Below are positions 42,628-49,430 of a stretch of DNA of 56,322 nucleotides, in pieces (the first letter of the stretch is position 1; every line of letters begins with the position of its first letter). Location of the stretch: assembly GCF_000469305.1 (NCBI RefSeq), contig NZ_KI271017.1, positions 1 to 56,322 on the forward strand, written 5' to 3'. Below the pieces are notes generated by a model. The model did not search any database and had not been told where the DNA came from. It saw nothing but the letters and a program-made list of their open reading frames with translations. Position numbers and translations under genes: made by a program. This DNA comes from Faecalitalea cylindroides ATCC 27803. Lineage in GTDB: Bacteria; Bacillota_I; Bacilli_A; Erysipelotrichales; Erysipelotrichaceae.

Positions 42628-43044
42628 ATGAAAAAGAATATTTTATTAATGGGATTATGTGCAGGAATGATTCTAACAGGTTGTGCTTCACAGAGTGAAA
42701 CAGAATCTTCAATAAAAGAAGTTTCTTTAGATATTGTCGTAAAAGATGAAGTAAATGATAAAGAATTGTTTAATGAAACTTTGACAAAAGAAGGAGATAT
42801 TGAAAACTTGTATGATTTCTTATCTGAATGTGACGAATTAGAAATTGTATTTGAAGAGGGCAGCTATGGGGCATATATTGATTCTATGTTAGGGTTAAAA
42901 CAAGATTTTAATAAAGGACCATGGTGGTTATATTCCAGCGAAAACAATGAAACATGTAAGGAAGAAGGAATGTGCCCAGCTGTACAAAATTTAGAAATCA
43001 ACGATGGAGATCAGTTTGTATTCTCTTATACCAATGAATTTTAA
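42628..43044 (+). CDS. DUF4430 (transcobalamin C-domain-like) lipoprotein
   Basis: 138 residues. Signal peptide with lipobox LTGC (lipidated Cys19), then a single domain of the DUF4430 type. Its marks are GSYGAYIDSMLGLKQDFNKG, PWWLYSSENNE and, at the end, NDGDQFVFSYTNEF, the pattern of the C-terminal domain of transcobalamin and intrinsic factor. Outside the membrane it could capture B12 and hand it to the S component, since it is the last gene of the riboswitch operon, one base after the transporter stop. Direct B12 binding is inferred, not shown by catalytic residues. A strong terminator follows. Confidence 0.8.
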   Translation: MKKNILLMGLCAGMILTGCASQSETESSIKEVSLDIVVKDEVNDKELFNETLTKEGDIENLYDFLSECDELEIVFEEGSYGAYIDSMLGLKQDFNKGPWWLYSSENNETCKEEGMCPAVQNLEINDGDQFVFSYTNEF

Positions 43045-43075
43045 GATTTGGATTCTTTCTAAATGATTTATTAAG

Positions 43076-43123
43076 AAAATGAGCATTACATTTTTTTAAA
43101 ATTTAAATGTAATGCTCATTTTT
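43076..43123. terminator. bidirectional terminator after the B12 operon
   Basis: Nearly 18 perfect pairs: 43076-43093 with 43105-43122, A-run on the left and T-run on the right. Serves the DUF4430 gene (+) and hicB (-). Confidence 0.9.
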
Positions 43124-43170
43124 GTTTAGAATTGTATCATGTCAATGACGCTTATAATTGATTTCTAGGT

Positions 43171-43593
43171 TTACAAAGAACGCAATTTAGCAATCAAAGC
43201 TTCTTGTAGGACTTTTGAAAAGTTGATGTTCTTTTTGGTTGCTTCACGATTCAGCCATTCAGGTATCGTAAGAGTTTTCTTTACGGATTTATTAAAGTGT
43301 GTTTTTGCGTAATCTTCTAAATCGACTGAAATAAGATTAATAAATGAATCTTTTCCATCAAAACCTATTGTATTTGCGATGTCAATAGGATGAATGTCAT
43401 CAATTTTTGATGGTTCTGGTAATTTATCATCATCTAGTTTTGCGGTATATAAATATCCGGCTAAACAATCGATTGCCATTTCCATCGCATCATTTAAGTT
43501 TTCACCACATGTCGAGAGATAGTTCAAATCTGGAAATATTACAGAATATCCGTTTTTTTCTTTATAAAAGATAGCTGGGTAAATGGATAACAT
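43171..43593 (-). CDS. hicB: HicB-family antitoxin
   Basis: 140 residues. N-terminal partial RNase-H-like HicB domain (YPAIFYKEKNGYSVIFPDL, CGENLNDAMEMAIDCLAGYL) that caps the toxin, and a C-terminal ribbon-helix-helix (TLTIPEWLNREATKKNINFS, residues about 105-135) for DNA binding. Follows hicA by 37 bases on the same strand. Would repress the pair through the inverted repeat at 43854-43878. Confidence 0.9.
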   Translation of the reverse strand: MLSIYPAIFYKEKNGYSVIFPDLNYLSTCGENLNDAMEMAIDCLAGYLYTAKLDDDKLPEPSKIDDIHPIDIANTIGFDGKDSFINLISVDLEDYAKTHFNKSVKKTLTIPEWLNREATKKNINFSKVLQEALIAKLRSL

Positions 43594-43630
43594 AAATTAA
43601 CCTCCTGAAAATATAATTATGAGTCAGGGA

Positions 43631-43819
43631 TTATTTCGGTCCCGCCTGCCTCAAAATGGAAAGATCCATAGCCTTTTTCAAGTCTTTTGAATGAAAAGAA
43701 ATCGTAACTTTACCTTTTTTGGTTGGATGTATGTATTGTCTGTGAGATCCTACTTGACTTTTTAATATCCAACCATCTGCAAGGATAAGTTTTTCTATAT
43801 CCTTAGACGTCATTGGCAT
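43631..43819 (-). CDS. hicA: HicA-family mRNA interferase toxin
   Basis: 62 residues from the ATG at 43817-43819, just after GAGGTG; the frame extends upstream but the family begins MPMTSKDIEK. Double-stranded-RNA-binding-like fold with the catalytic His26 in QVGSHRQYIHP and the KKGKVTISFHSKDL tail. Cleaves mRNA when free of HicB. The usual toxin-first gene order is kept. Intact, so the pair is probably functional. Confidence 0.9.
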   Translation of the reverse strand: MPMTSKDIEKLILADGWILKSQVGSHRQYIHPTKKGKVTISFHSKDLKKAMDLSILRQAGPK

Positions 43820-43853
43820 ATGACACCTCTTTGCATTTGTGTTATAGCAAAAA

Positions 43854-43878
43854 AACACGTATAAAATGAATACGTGTT
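43854..43878. promoter_or_regulatory. hicAB operator
   Basis: Perfect 9-bp arms AACACGTAT (43854-43862) and ATACGTGTT (43870-43878) with 7 bp between, upstream of hicA and of a TATAAC -10-like element on the minus strand. The position and dyad shape suit binding of the HicB ribbon-helix-helix. Confidence 0.6.
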
Positions 43879-44002
43879 ATCAAGGTAAAGGCTATAAATT
43901 AAAAAAATATTAATCAATTTTATTTGGGATCAGCATAAACAAATTATAAAAGTTCAGATCATAAAGAGATTGAATTTATATTAAATCTAGATTTCAAAAT
44001 AT

Positions 44003-44140
44003 AAAAATGTGATTTATAAATCAAAAAAACTTAGAAAAATGTGTAAAATTACTTAATATAATAAGGGAAAAATGTGCAAAAATAATAAATACAATTTAGA
44101 AAAATGTGTAATTTATATAAAATAAAACTGGAAAAATGTG
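44003..44140 (+). repeat. array of five AAAAATGTG repeats with 32-bp period upstream of the ATPase gene
   Basis: The 9-mer AAAAATGTG occurs at 44003, 44035, 44068, 44100 and 44132, intervals 32, 33, 32 and 32 bp. Four of the five copies have G before them; the 23-bp spacers are AT-rich and unrelated. Three helical turns per interval put all copies on one face of the DNA. The array fills most of the gap between hicA and the ATPase gene (43880-44176) and may be an operator or iteron-like site. Confidence 0.75.
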
Positions 44141-44176
44141 ATATCATAAATGTGAGTAATAAAGCAGGTGATTTTA

Positions 44177-45472
44177 ATGAAACGATTGGCTATGCAAGAC
44201 TTATTGAATTGGAAATTAAGTGAAGATCGTAAACCACTTATATTAAAAGGTGCAAGACAAGTCGGGAAAACATGGTTAATGAAAGAGTTTGGTAAAAAAT
44301 ATTATGATAATCATGTATATTTCAATTTTGACGAAGAAGATGACTTAAAGTCAATTTTCCAAACTAATAAAAATCCTTTTCGAATTATTGAACTCTTATC
44401 TATGATATCAGGAGAGCCAATAAAGCCAGGGAATACTTTGATCATATTAGACGAGATACAGGAATGTCCAGAAGCGCTGAATTCACTAAAATATTTTAAA
44501 GAAAGAGCAAATGAATATCATATAGTAGTAGCAGGAAGTTTATTGGGAACCTTATTAGCTCAACCAAAATCATATCCTGTAGGAATGGTTCAAATTCTAA
44601 ATATTTATCCTTTATCATTTGAAGAATTTCTTTGCGCAATAGATGAAAACTTATACATATACTATAAGGATATTGATAAAAATCAAAGAATAGAAGAATT
44701 TTTTCATAATCGATTATTAGAAGTTTATGATTATTATCTAATTATTGGTGGTATGCCAGAATGTGTTTATTCCTGGTTAAGATACAAAGATCCAGCTAAG
44801 ATAGACCAAATTCAACATGCGCTTATAGAAATCTATGAAAATGATTTTTCTAAATATAATGGAAAAGTAAACAGTGGTAGAATCCTAATGGTATTTAGGA
44901 GCATTGTTACACAATTGGCAAAGCCAAATGAGAAATTTATGTATGGCGCAGTACGAGAAGGGGCACGTGCACGAGATTTTGAAGAAGCAATAGAATGGTT
45001 AGTTTCAGCTGGATTGATAGTTAGAGTTTATAATGTATCGAAAATAGAACATCCATTGAATGCATTTAATAAATTGGATCAATTTAAGTTGTTTTTATTT
45101 GATACAGGGCTCTTAAAACATATGTCCGGATTGGATAATAAAGCAATTCTTTTAAAGGATAATTATCAATTTAAGGGACCTTTTACGGAAAACTATGTTT
45201 TACAACAACTTCGTAGACATTTTGAATCAAAGATTCATTATTATTCAAGTAAGAATCAGGAAATTGATTTTATTCTCCAGAATGGTATTGATATTATTCC
45301 TATTGAAGTAAAAGCAGGAGAGGATAAATCCGCTGCATCTTTTAAAAATTTTATTTCGAAGTATCAGTCTAAAGTAGCTATTCGATTTTCTAAAAGAGGA
45401 TATCGAACAGATGGATCGATTACCAATATTCCATTGTATTTAATAGAAAAGACAAAAGAGTTTATTGAATAA
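44177..45472 (+). CDS. AAA+ ATPase with C-terminal DUF4143 domain (copy 2)
   Basis: 431 residues from the ATG at 44177, which follows GCAGGTGATT. Walker A GARQVGKT (25-32), Walker B LIILDEIQECP (about 92-102), and a C-terminal restriction-fold-like segment EIDFILQNGIDIIPIEVKAG (about 375-395). Same family as the gene at 39209 but clearly diverged, so it is probably a separate acquisition. Function unknown; the unusual repeat array upstream suggests tight control. The strong hairpin at 45517-45551 ends the transcript. Confidence 0.85.
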   Translation: MKRLAMQDLLNWKLSEDRKPLILKGARQVGKTWLMKEFGKKYYDNHVYFNFDEEDDLKSIFQTNKNPFRIIELLSMISGEPIKPGNTLIILDEIQECPEALNSLKYFKERANEYHIVVAGSLLGTLLAQPKSYPVGMVQILNIYPLSFEEFLCAIDENLYIYYKDIDKNQRIEEFFHNRLLEVYDYYLIIGGMPECVYSWLRYKDPAKIDQIQHALIEIYENDFSKYNGKVNSGRILMVFRSIVTQLAKPNEKFMYGAVREGARARDFEEAIEWLVSAGLIVRVYNVSKIEHPLNAFNKLDQFKLFLFDTGLLKHMSGLDNKAILLKDNYQFKGPFTENYVLQQLRRHFESKIHYYSSKNQEIDFILQNGIDIIPIEVKAGEDKSAASFKNFISKYQSKVAIRFSKRGYRTDGSITNIPLYLIEKTKEFIE

Positions 45473-45516
45473 AACTTCTTTGTTTATAGCTGATGTTAAA
45501 TTGAGAAAATTAAAAT

Positions 45517-45551
45517 CAAGGTTATCTATCCATTTTGGATAGATAACCTTG
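45517..45551. terminator. 16-bp hairpin between the ATPase gene and M20 remnant
   Basis: CAAGGTTATCTATCCA (45517-45532) and TGGATAGATAACCTTG (45536-45551), loop TTT, T-rich on the right and A/T-rich on the left; likely bidirectional. Confidence 0.7.
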
Positions 45552-45556
45552 TTGTT

Positions 45557-45796
45557 TTATTTAATGATTTCTGGATCATTAAAGATATCAAATGCTGTCA
45601 TCACCATAGTTTTTGTAGCTGTATGTAAAGAGTATCGAACGTTTTCTCCATGAACATATGGCATGAAATCTTGATTGTGAGCATAAACTTTTGGGCTGGC
45701 ACCGGTATCAGTTTCGCAATAGACAGTAGGACAAACTAATGAGATATTACCAATATTTCTGGATCCACCTAAAGAGTAAAAATTATTTCCAAATAA
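45557..45796 (-). pseudogene. C-terminal remnant of an M20-family amidohydrolase/peptidase
   Basis: On the minus strand the frame ending at TAA 45557-45559 reads NNFYSLGGSRNIGNISLVCP, then VYCETDTGASPKVYAHNQDF, VRYSLHTATKTMVMTAFD and IFNDPEIIK. This matches the end of M20 aminobenzoyl-glutamate-type amidohydrolases (GSSD-GNVS, AHT, H-KTMAMTA). Only about 78 codons survive; upstream is the RhuM-Fic gene end. A broken gene cut during rearrangement. Confidence 0.65.
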
Positions 45797-45805
45797 TCAA
45801 ATGGA

Positions 45806-46738
45806 TTATTTCGATAAGAAATTCATGACTAAGCTGATCATTGTTTCTTTTTCTTCTGGTCTAGATTCAGCAATCATCAAAGTAATTGCGACAAGAGCGC
45901 TATTAGAGATAATTGGAGTACCTTCTATGATAAGATGATTATTCTTGTTTAAAAACTCAAGAAAAATGGTTGCACCAATTCGTTTGCAACCATCGGCAAA
46001 TGGATGATCTTTAATTAAGAAGTAAAGAAGATTGGCTGCCTTTTCTTCAATACTTGGATATAATTCTTGACCAAATACATTTTGATAAACGGCAGCTAAG
46101 ATACCATTAAGTTTACCTTCTTCTTTTTCTACACCAAAAACATCAGAATCAAATTTCATTTTATCAATTAACTCTCGACACTCTTGGTAACTTAAACGAT
46201 AAATAGAATTTGTTCCTTCTGGTTTAGAAAGTAAACCATGGTCATAATCATCTAGTAAAGATAAGGCGTTGGCATAAGTTTCAATAACGTTTAAAACTTC
46301 TTTTTCGTCTAATTCTAAGGTTGATGCAAGTATTCTGGTTTGAATTTCAACAGTTTTATGCAAGGCATCTAGTCTTTTTTGATTTATAGCATATCCTCTA
46401 ATCATATAGTCTTTTAAGATAGAGGTAGCCCATTTTCTAAAGGCAATGCCTCTTTGCGACTTCACACGATATCCAACAGAGATAATTACATCAAGGTTAT
46501 AGTACATTGGTGGGCGTGATGCTTTTCCTTGACTTCTGTCGAAAATTTCGACAGAAGTCTCTTTAACTAATTCGCCTTCTTTAAAAATATTATTGATGTG
46601 ATAAGCAATAGAAGATCTTGCAGTATCAAACAATGATGACATTTGATCTTGAGTAAGCCATACAGTCTCTTTTTCGGGTGTTATATTGACCTCTAATTCC
46701 AATTCTCCATTTTTAAAGATTACAACTTCGTTTGACAT
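45806..46738 (-). CDS. RhuM-family protein fused to a Fic/Doc domain
   Basis: 310 residues. The N-terminal RhuM part (about 1-125) contains VWLTQDQMSSLFDTARSSIA, YYNLDVIISVGYRVKS and GIAFRKWAT. The C-terminal part (about 150-310) has a Fic-type motif HPFADGCKRIG (245-255). The usual GNGR is replaced by GCKR, as in Doc (ANKR), which phosphorylates EF-Tu rather than AMPylating. No separate Phd antitoxin is next to it. Good start: ATG at 46736-46738 with GGAGG upstream. Probably a toxin or host-interaction protein, target unknown. Confidence 0.8.
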   Translation of the reverse strand: MSNEVVIFKNGELELEVNITPEKETVWLTQDQMSSLFDTARSSIAYHINNIFKEGELVKETSVEIFDRSQGKASRPPMYYNLDVIISVGYRVKSQRGIAFRKWATSILKDYMIRGYAINQKRLDALHKTVEIQTRILASTLELDEKEVLNVIETYANALSLLDDYDHGLLSKPEGTNSIYRLSYQECRELIDKMKFDSDVFGVEKEEGKLNGILAAVYQNVFGQELYPSIEEKAANLLYFLIKDHPFADGCKRIGATIFLEFLNKNNHLIIEGTPIISNSALVAITLMIAESRPEEKETMISLVMNFLSK

Positions 46739-46958
46739 ATTATTGCCTCCTATCTTATATCTATTACTCTAGCATTGTTAAAAGGCGCTGTCATTGAACC
46801 TGTTGTTTAAGTTTCAGTGTATGATTTGAGAAACATAAGCGAATTACTTTTTCATCTAGCTAATATGAGTAACTGTGCTAATTGGAGCTTTAGTCAAAGA
46901 ATGATATATTGTTCTATAGTTGGTAGTATGGTACTTCTTGAATGTTTTTTCTTAATTA

Positions 46959-47069
46959 AAGTCTGATAACGGTATATATAAAAAAATTCACAATCATGGT
47001 AAACAATATACTTTAAAGTATAATACTCATAAGTTATTTGTAGATGGACCTTATGATATTTATAAATGA
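46959..47069 (+). pseudogene. short coding remnant in the IS-rich gap
   Basis: Between the RhuM-Fic gene and the IS debris (46739-47138) no intact gene is found. From 46959 an in-frame stretch of 36 codons reads KSDNGIYKKIHNHGKQYTLK and ends with FVDGPYDIYK before TGA. Protein-like composition but no start or family recognised. The rest of the gap shows a TATATATA tract and nothing else supportable. Confidence 0.3.
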
Positions 47070-47138
47070 AAGAAAAAAGATGAGAACCAATCGTAAGTTT
47101 AGGCGCTTCATCGTTCTCATCACCCAAAAGGCAATGTT

Positions 47139-47400
47139 ATGATAACACTAAAAGTCCAACATTTAGATGAAGAATTTTCTCAAAGCCTGTATGACCGGTA
47201 TCTTGCCAAGATCGATCTTCACAGGCTCCCCTGTACTTGTGGCAGACATGACATGGTCCTGCATTCAAGTTATGAACGATATGTAAGGACTTCTCACGGT
47301 AAGTTCAAGCTTCTTGTCACCGTGTCCGCTGTAAATCCTGTGGAAAGACGCATGCCGTTCTTTTATCTTCCATCGTTCTCTGGCAGTCTGTTCAGCTCTG
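47139..47400 (+). pseudogene. IS-associated DUF6431-type protein, N-terminal fragment with frameshift
   Basis: ATG 47139 opens MITLKVQHLDEEFSQSLYDR, then LPCTCGRHDMVLHSSYERYV and RTSHGKFKLL. At about 47318 one base is lost and the family sequence continues in another frame as HRVRCKSCGKTHAVLLSS before stopping at about 47400, where a different IS begins on the other strand. The two CxC and CxxC pairs form a zinc-ribbon-like start typical of IS-borne proteins. Not functional. Confidence 0.65.
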
Positions 47401-47579
47401 CGTTCGGTCGTAGAATCATATCTGCTACATTTCCTGCTACAGACTGGACAACGAGATCTTTGCCCTTTTGTGATCTCGACATGGATATGAAGAGAAGAGG
47501 AAATTTGATCGAATTCTACATTTTTTATCTTGATGTAATTGACATTGAGGATAGATTTTAGTGATTTTTTAAGTGCCAT
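47390..47579 (-). pseudogene. ISL3-family transposase, N-terminal fragment
   Basis: From the ATG at 47577-47579 (GAAAGGAATACC upstream) the minus strand reads MALKKSLKSILNVNYIKIKN and then CPVCSRKCSRYD, the zinc-finger start of ISL3 transposases. At about 47400 it runs into the DUF6431 fragment on the other strand. The DDE catalytic domain is gone. Upstream, toward higher coordinates, lies the matching terminal repeat at 47696-47722. Confidence 0.7.
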
Positions 47580-47695
47580 ATGGTATTCCTTTCTTGATTG
47601 ATCACTTGAAAATTGACCATATGGTTTTTTTATATTCAAATAATCTAGTTTTATTCGATGGATAAAGAGTTTATTCATCCGTTACTATAAATATC

Positions 47696-47722
47696 TACCC
47701 ACATTTAGTACAGAAGAGCCAT
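47696..47722 (-). repeat. ISL3-type terminal inverted repeat (right)
   Basis: Exact inverted copy of 40543-40569, about 117 bases upstream of the transposase fragment start, as expected of an IS left end. It marks the right border of the accessory segment; the next operon starts just beyond it. Confidence 0.85.
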
Positions 47723-47780
47723 AAATAATAGTTTTTAGTTATTTTTGTTTAAAATCTGAGTTATGTAAAAAAAAAACATA

Positions 47781-47810
47781 TTGACAGAATTAATGGGGGA
47801 GGGGTAGAAT
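47781..47810 (+). promoter_or_regulatory. promoter of the radical SAM / HprK operon
   Basis: Consensus TTGACA (47781-47786), an 18-bp spacer containing GGGGGAGGGG, then TAGAAT (47805-47810). TATGAT at 47813-47818 is an alternative -10. Leader of about 50 nt to the ATG at 47867, with no obvious ribosome site. Confidence 0.7.
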
Positions 47811-47866
47811 CACTATGATTATATGTATTTAGAAAGAAGATATTTTATTGTTTAGGACTAATTGAG

Positions 47867-49066
47867 ATGAATGAATTTTTTTTATCCAAGGAACAAAGAA
47901 CACTTTGCCAATTATTGGCAAATGTATTATTCCAATCAAATCAGGAAATCGAAACAAATATTGATTTTGAAAAAGTGTATGAATGTGCTAAAAAACAAGC
48001 GACTGTTCTACCATCATTTTTAAAACTCAATGAATATTCCATTGATTCTGAACTTAAACAAAAAATTCTTTCTGAATTAATTAACCAAACAGCTTTAACT
48101 GCTAGAAATTATTCACACCATGCATATCTTCACAAGTTGATGCGAAAACATGCTATTGATTATTGTATTTTAAAAGGTGTAGCTTCTGCGTATTATTATC
48201 CACAAGAAATGAGTCGACAAATGGGAGATGTGGATTTTATTGTAAAAAAGGAAGATTTTAAAAGAGTTGATGCAATTTTAAAACAAGAAGGATTTCGTGC
48301 ATGGAATATGCATCATGTTTGTCATGAAGCTTATTCGAAAGATGATATGCATTTTGAAATGCATTTTGATTTTGTTGGCATGCCCGAAAAAGAACATGAA
48401 GATAAGGTCAGAGATGCTCTTCAGGACTTTTTTAAAGAAACTAGAGAAGTACAAGAAGGAATGTTTACTTTTGTAATTCCAAATGATTTTTATCACGGGT
48501 TAGTAATGTTAATGCATACGCAAAAACATTTAATTGCTGAGGGTTTTGGATTAAGGCATTTATGTGATTGGGCTGTGTTTATTCAAAGCATTGATGATTT
48601 TGAAAAAATTTTCAAAGATAAACTTCAAAAGATAGGATTATGGAATTATGCAACAATCTTATCAAGGGCTTGTTCTATTGCGTTTGATTTACCAAATCAG
48701 TCATATATGTCAGATGATTTTGATTTAGCACGAAAACTTTTAAACGATATCATTGATGGAGGTAATTTTGGAGCAAATAACAATCAGAGAATTTATGAGA
48801 GCATGTTCATAACTGACTATGATAGACATATAGTAAATAGAAATAGACCGATACAATTTGTTAGGACGATGAATTCTATGATTGAAATAAACTGGCCAAA
48901 AACAAAACAACATCCTATTTTTATTATATTTGGTTGGATATATTTTCCGTTAAGAAGAATTCTTAGAATCTTATTAAAAAAGCGAGCACCAGTCAAGTTA
49001 AAACAAGCTTATTGTAAAAGTAAAGATAGAAAAGAACTGTATGAAAAAATTCATTTATATGAATAA
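47867..49066 (+). CDS. nucleotidyltransferase-family protein (NTP_transf_5 type)
   Basis: 399 residues. The family fold is seen in YCILKGVASAYYYPQ (Lys103 region) and QMGDVDFIV (D121, D123, metal ligands), and in HFEMHFDFVG, which corresponds to the H-E-H-F pattern, with EGFGLRHLCDWAVFI further on. Such proteins occur beside PqqD, radical SAM and HprK-like genes in peptide-modification and exopolysaccharide loci. It could transfer a nucleotide to a peptide or sugar. First of five closely spaced genes. The C-terminal 60 residues are basic. Confidence 0.75.
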   Translation: MNEFFLSKEQRTLCQLLANVLFQSNQEIETNIDFEKVYECAKKQATVLPSFLKLNEYSIDSELKQKILSELINQTALTARNYSHHAYLHKLMRKHAIDYCILKGVASAYYYPQEMSRQMGDVDFIVKKEDFKRVDAILKQEGFRAWNMHHVCHEAYSKDDMHFEMHFDFVGMPEKEHEDKVRDALQDFFKETREVQEGMFTFVIPNDFYHGLVMLMHTQKHLIAEGFGLRHLCDWAVFIQSIDDFEKIFKDKLQKIGLWNYATILSRACSIAFDLPNQSYMSDDFDLARKLLNDIIDGGNFGANNNQRIYESMFITDYDRHIVNRNRPIQFVRTMNSMIEINWPKTKQHPIFIIFGWIYFPLRRILRILLKKRAPVKLKQAYCKSKDRKELYEKIHLYE

Positions 49067-49079
49067 CTAGGAGGAGGGT

Positions 49080-49424
49080 ATGAGGTTAAAAAAAAATTTA
49101 GTTTTAAGACAAATTGCGGGTGAAAATATTGTTGTTCCGATTGGAAAACTATCACAATTATCCCCGATGATGCAAATTACGAGCTCCGCGGTATGGCTTT
49201 GGAATCAAATGGAGAAAGAAGAATTTACTGAAGATAGTTTAGTAGAAAAAGTGATGGAATATTTTTCAGAAGTCACAGAAGAACAGGCCAGAAACGATAT
49301 TCATGAATTCTTAGAATTGTTGGATAAAAACTTTATGCTAGATAATGGGAAACCAGAACCTAAGATTGGGACTGCCAAAATTAAATTAACAAAAGAAAAG
49401 GCAGATATGCTGAAAAAGGGATAA
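49080..49424 (+). CDS. PqqD-like peptide chaperone
   Basis: 114 residues, PqqD/RRE fold: an N-terminal beta-hairpin region (MRLKKNLVLRQIAGENIVVP), then LSPMMQITSSAVWLWNQME, and helices ending in EEQARNDIHEFLELLDKNFM. Proteins of this kind bind a precursor peptide and present it to a radical SAM enzyme, which is the next gene, 6 bases downstream. Ribosome site AGGAGGAGG. The C-terminal 25 residues are Lys-rich and probably disordered. Confidence 0.85.
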   Translation: MRLKKNLVLRQIAGENIVVPIGKLSQLSPMMQITSSAVWLWNQMEKEEFTEDSLVEKVMEYFSEVTEEQARNDIHEFLELLDKNFMLDNGKPEPKIGTAKIKLTKEKADMLKKG

Positions 49425-49430
49425 AGAGTA

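Noticed and set aside
44003-44140. CRISPR-like repeat-spacer array
   Set aside because: Repeats are only 9 bp, spacers are AT-only filler of 23 bp, there is no repeat dyad and there are no cas genes.
47265-47678. 137-codon open frame on the minus strand as a real gene
   Set aside because: It is a chimera: ISL3 start fused by rearrangement to the antisense of another IS fragment.
40543-47722. Intact composite transposon with target duplication
   Set aside because: Eight-base flanks of the two ends differ, and the transposase is truncated; only the end symmetry is supported.
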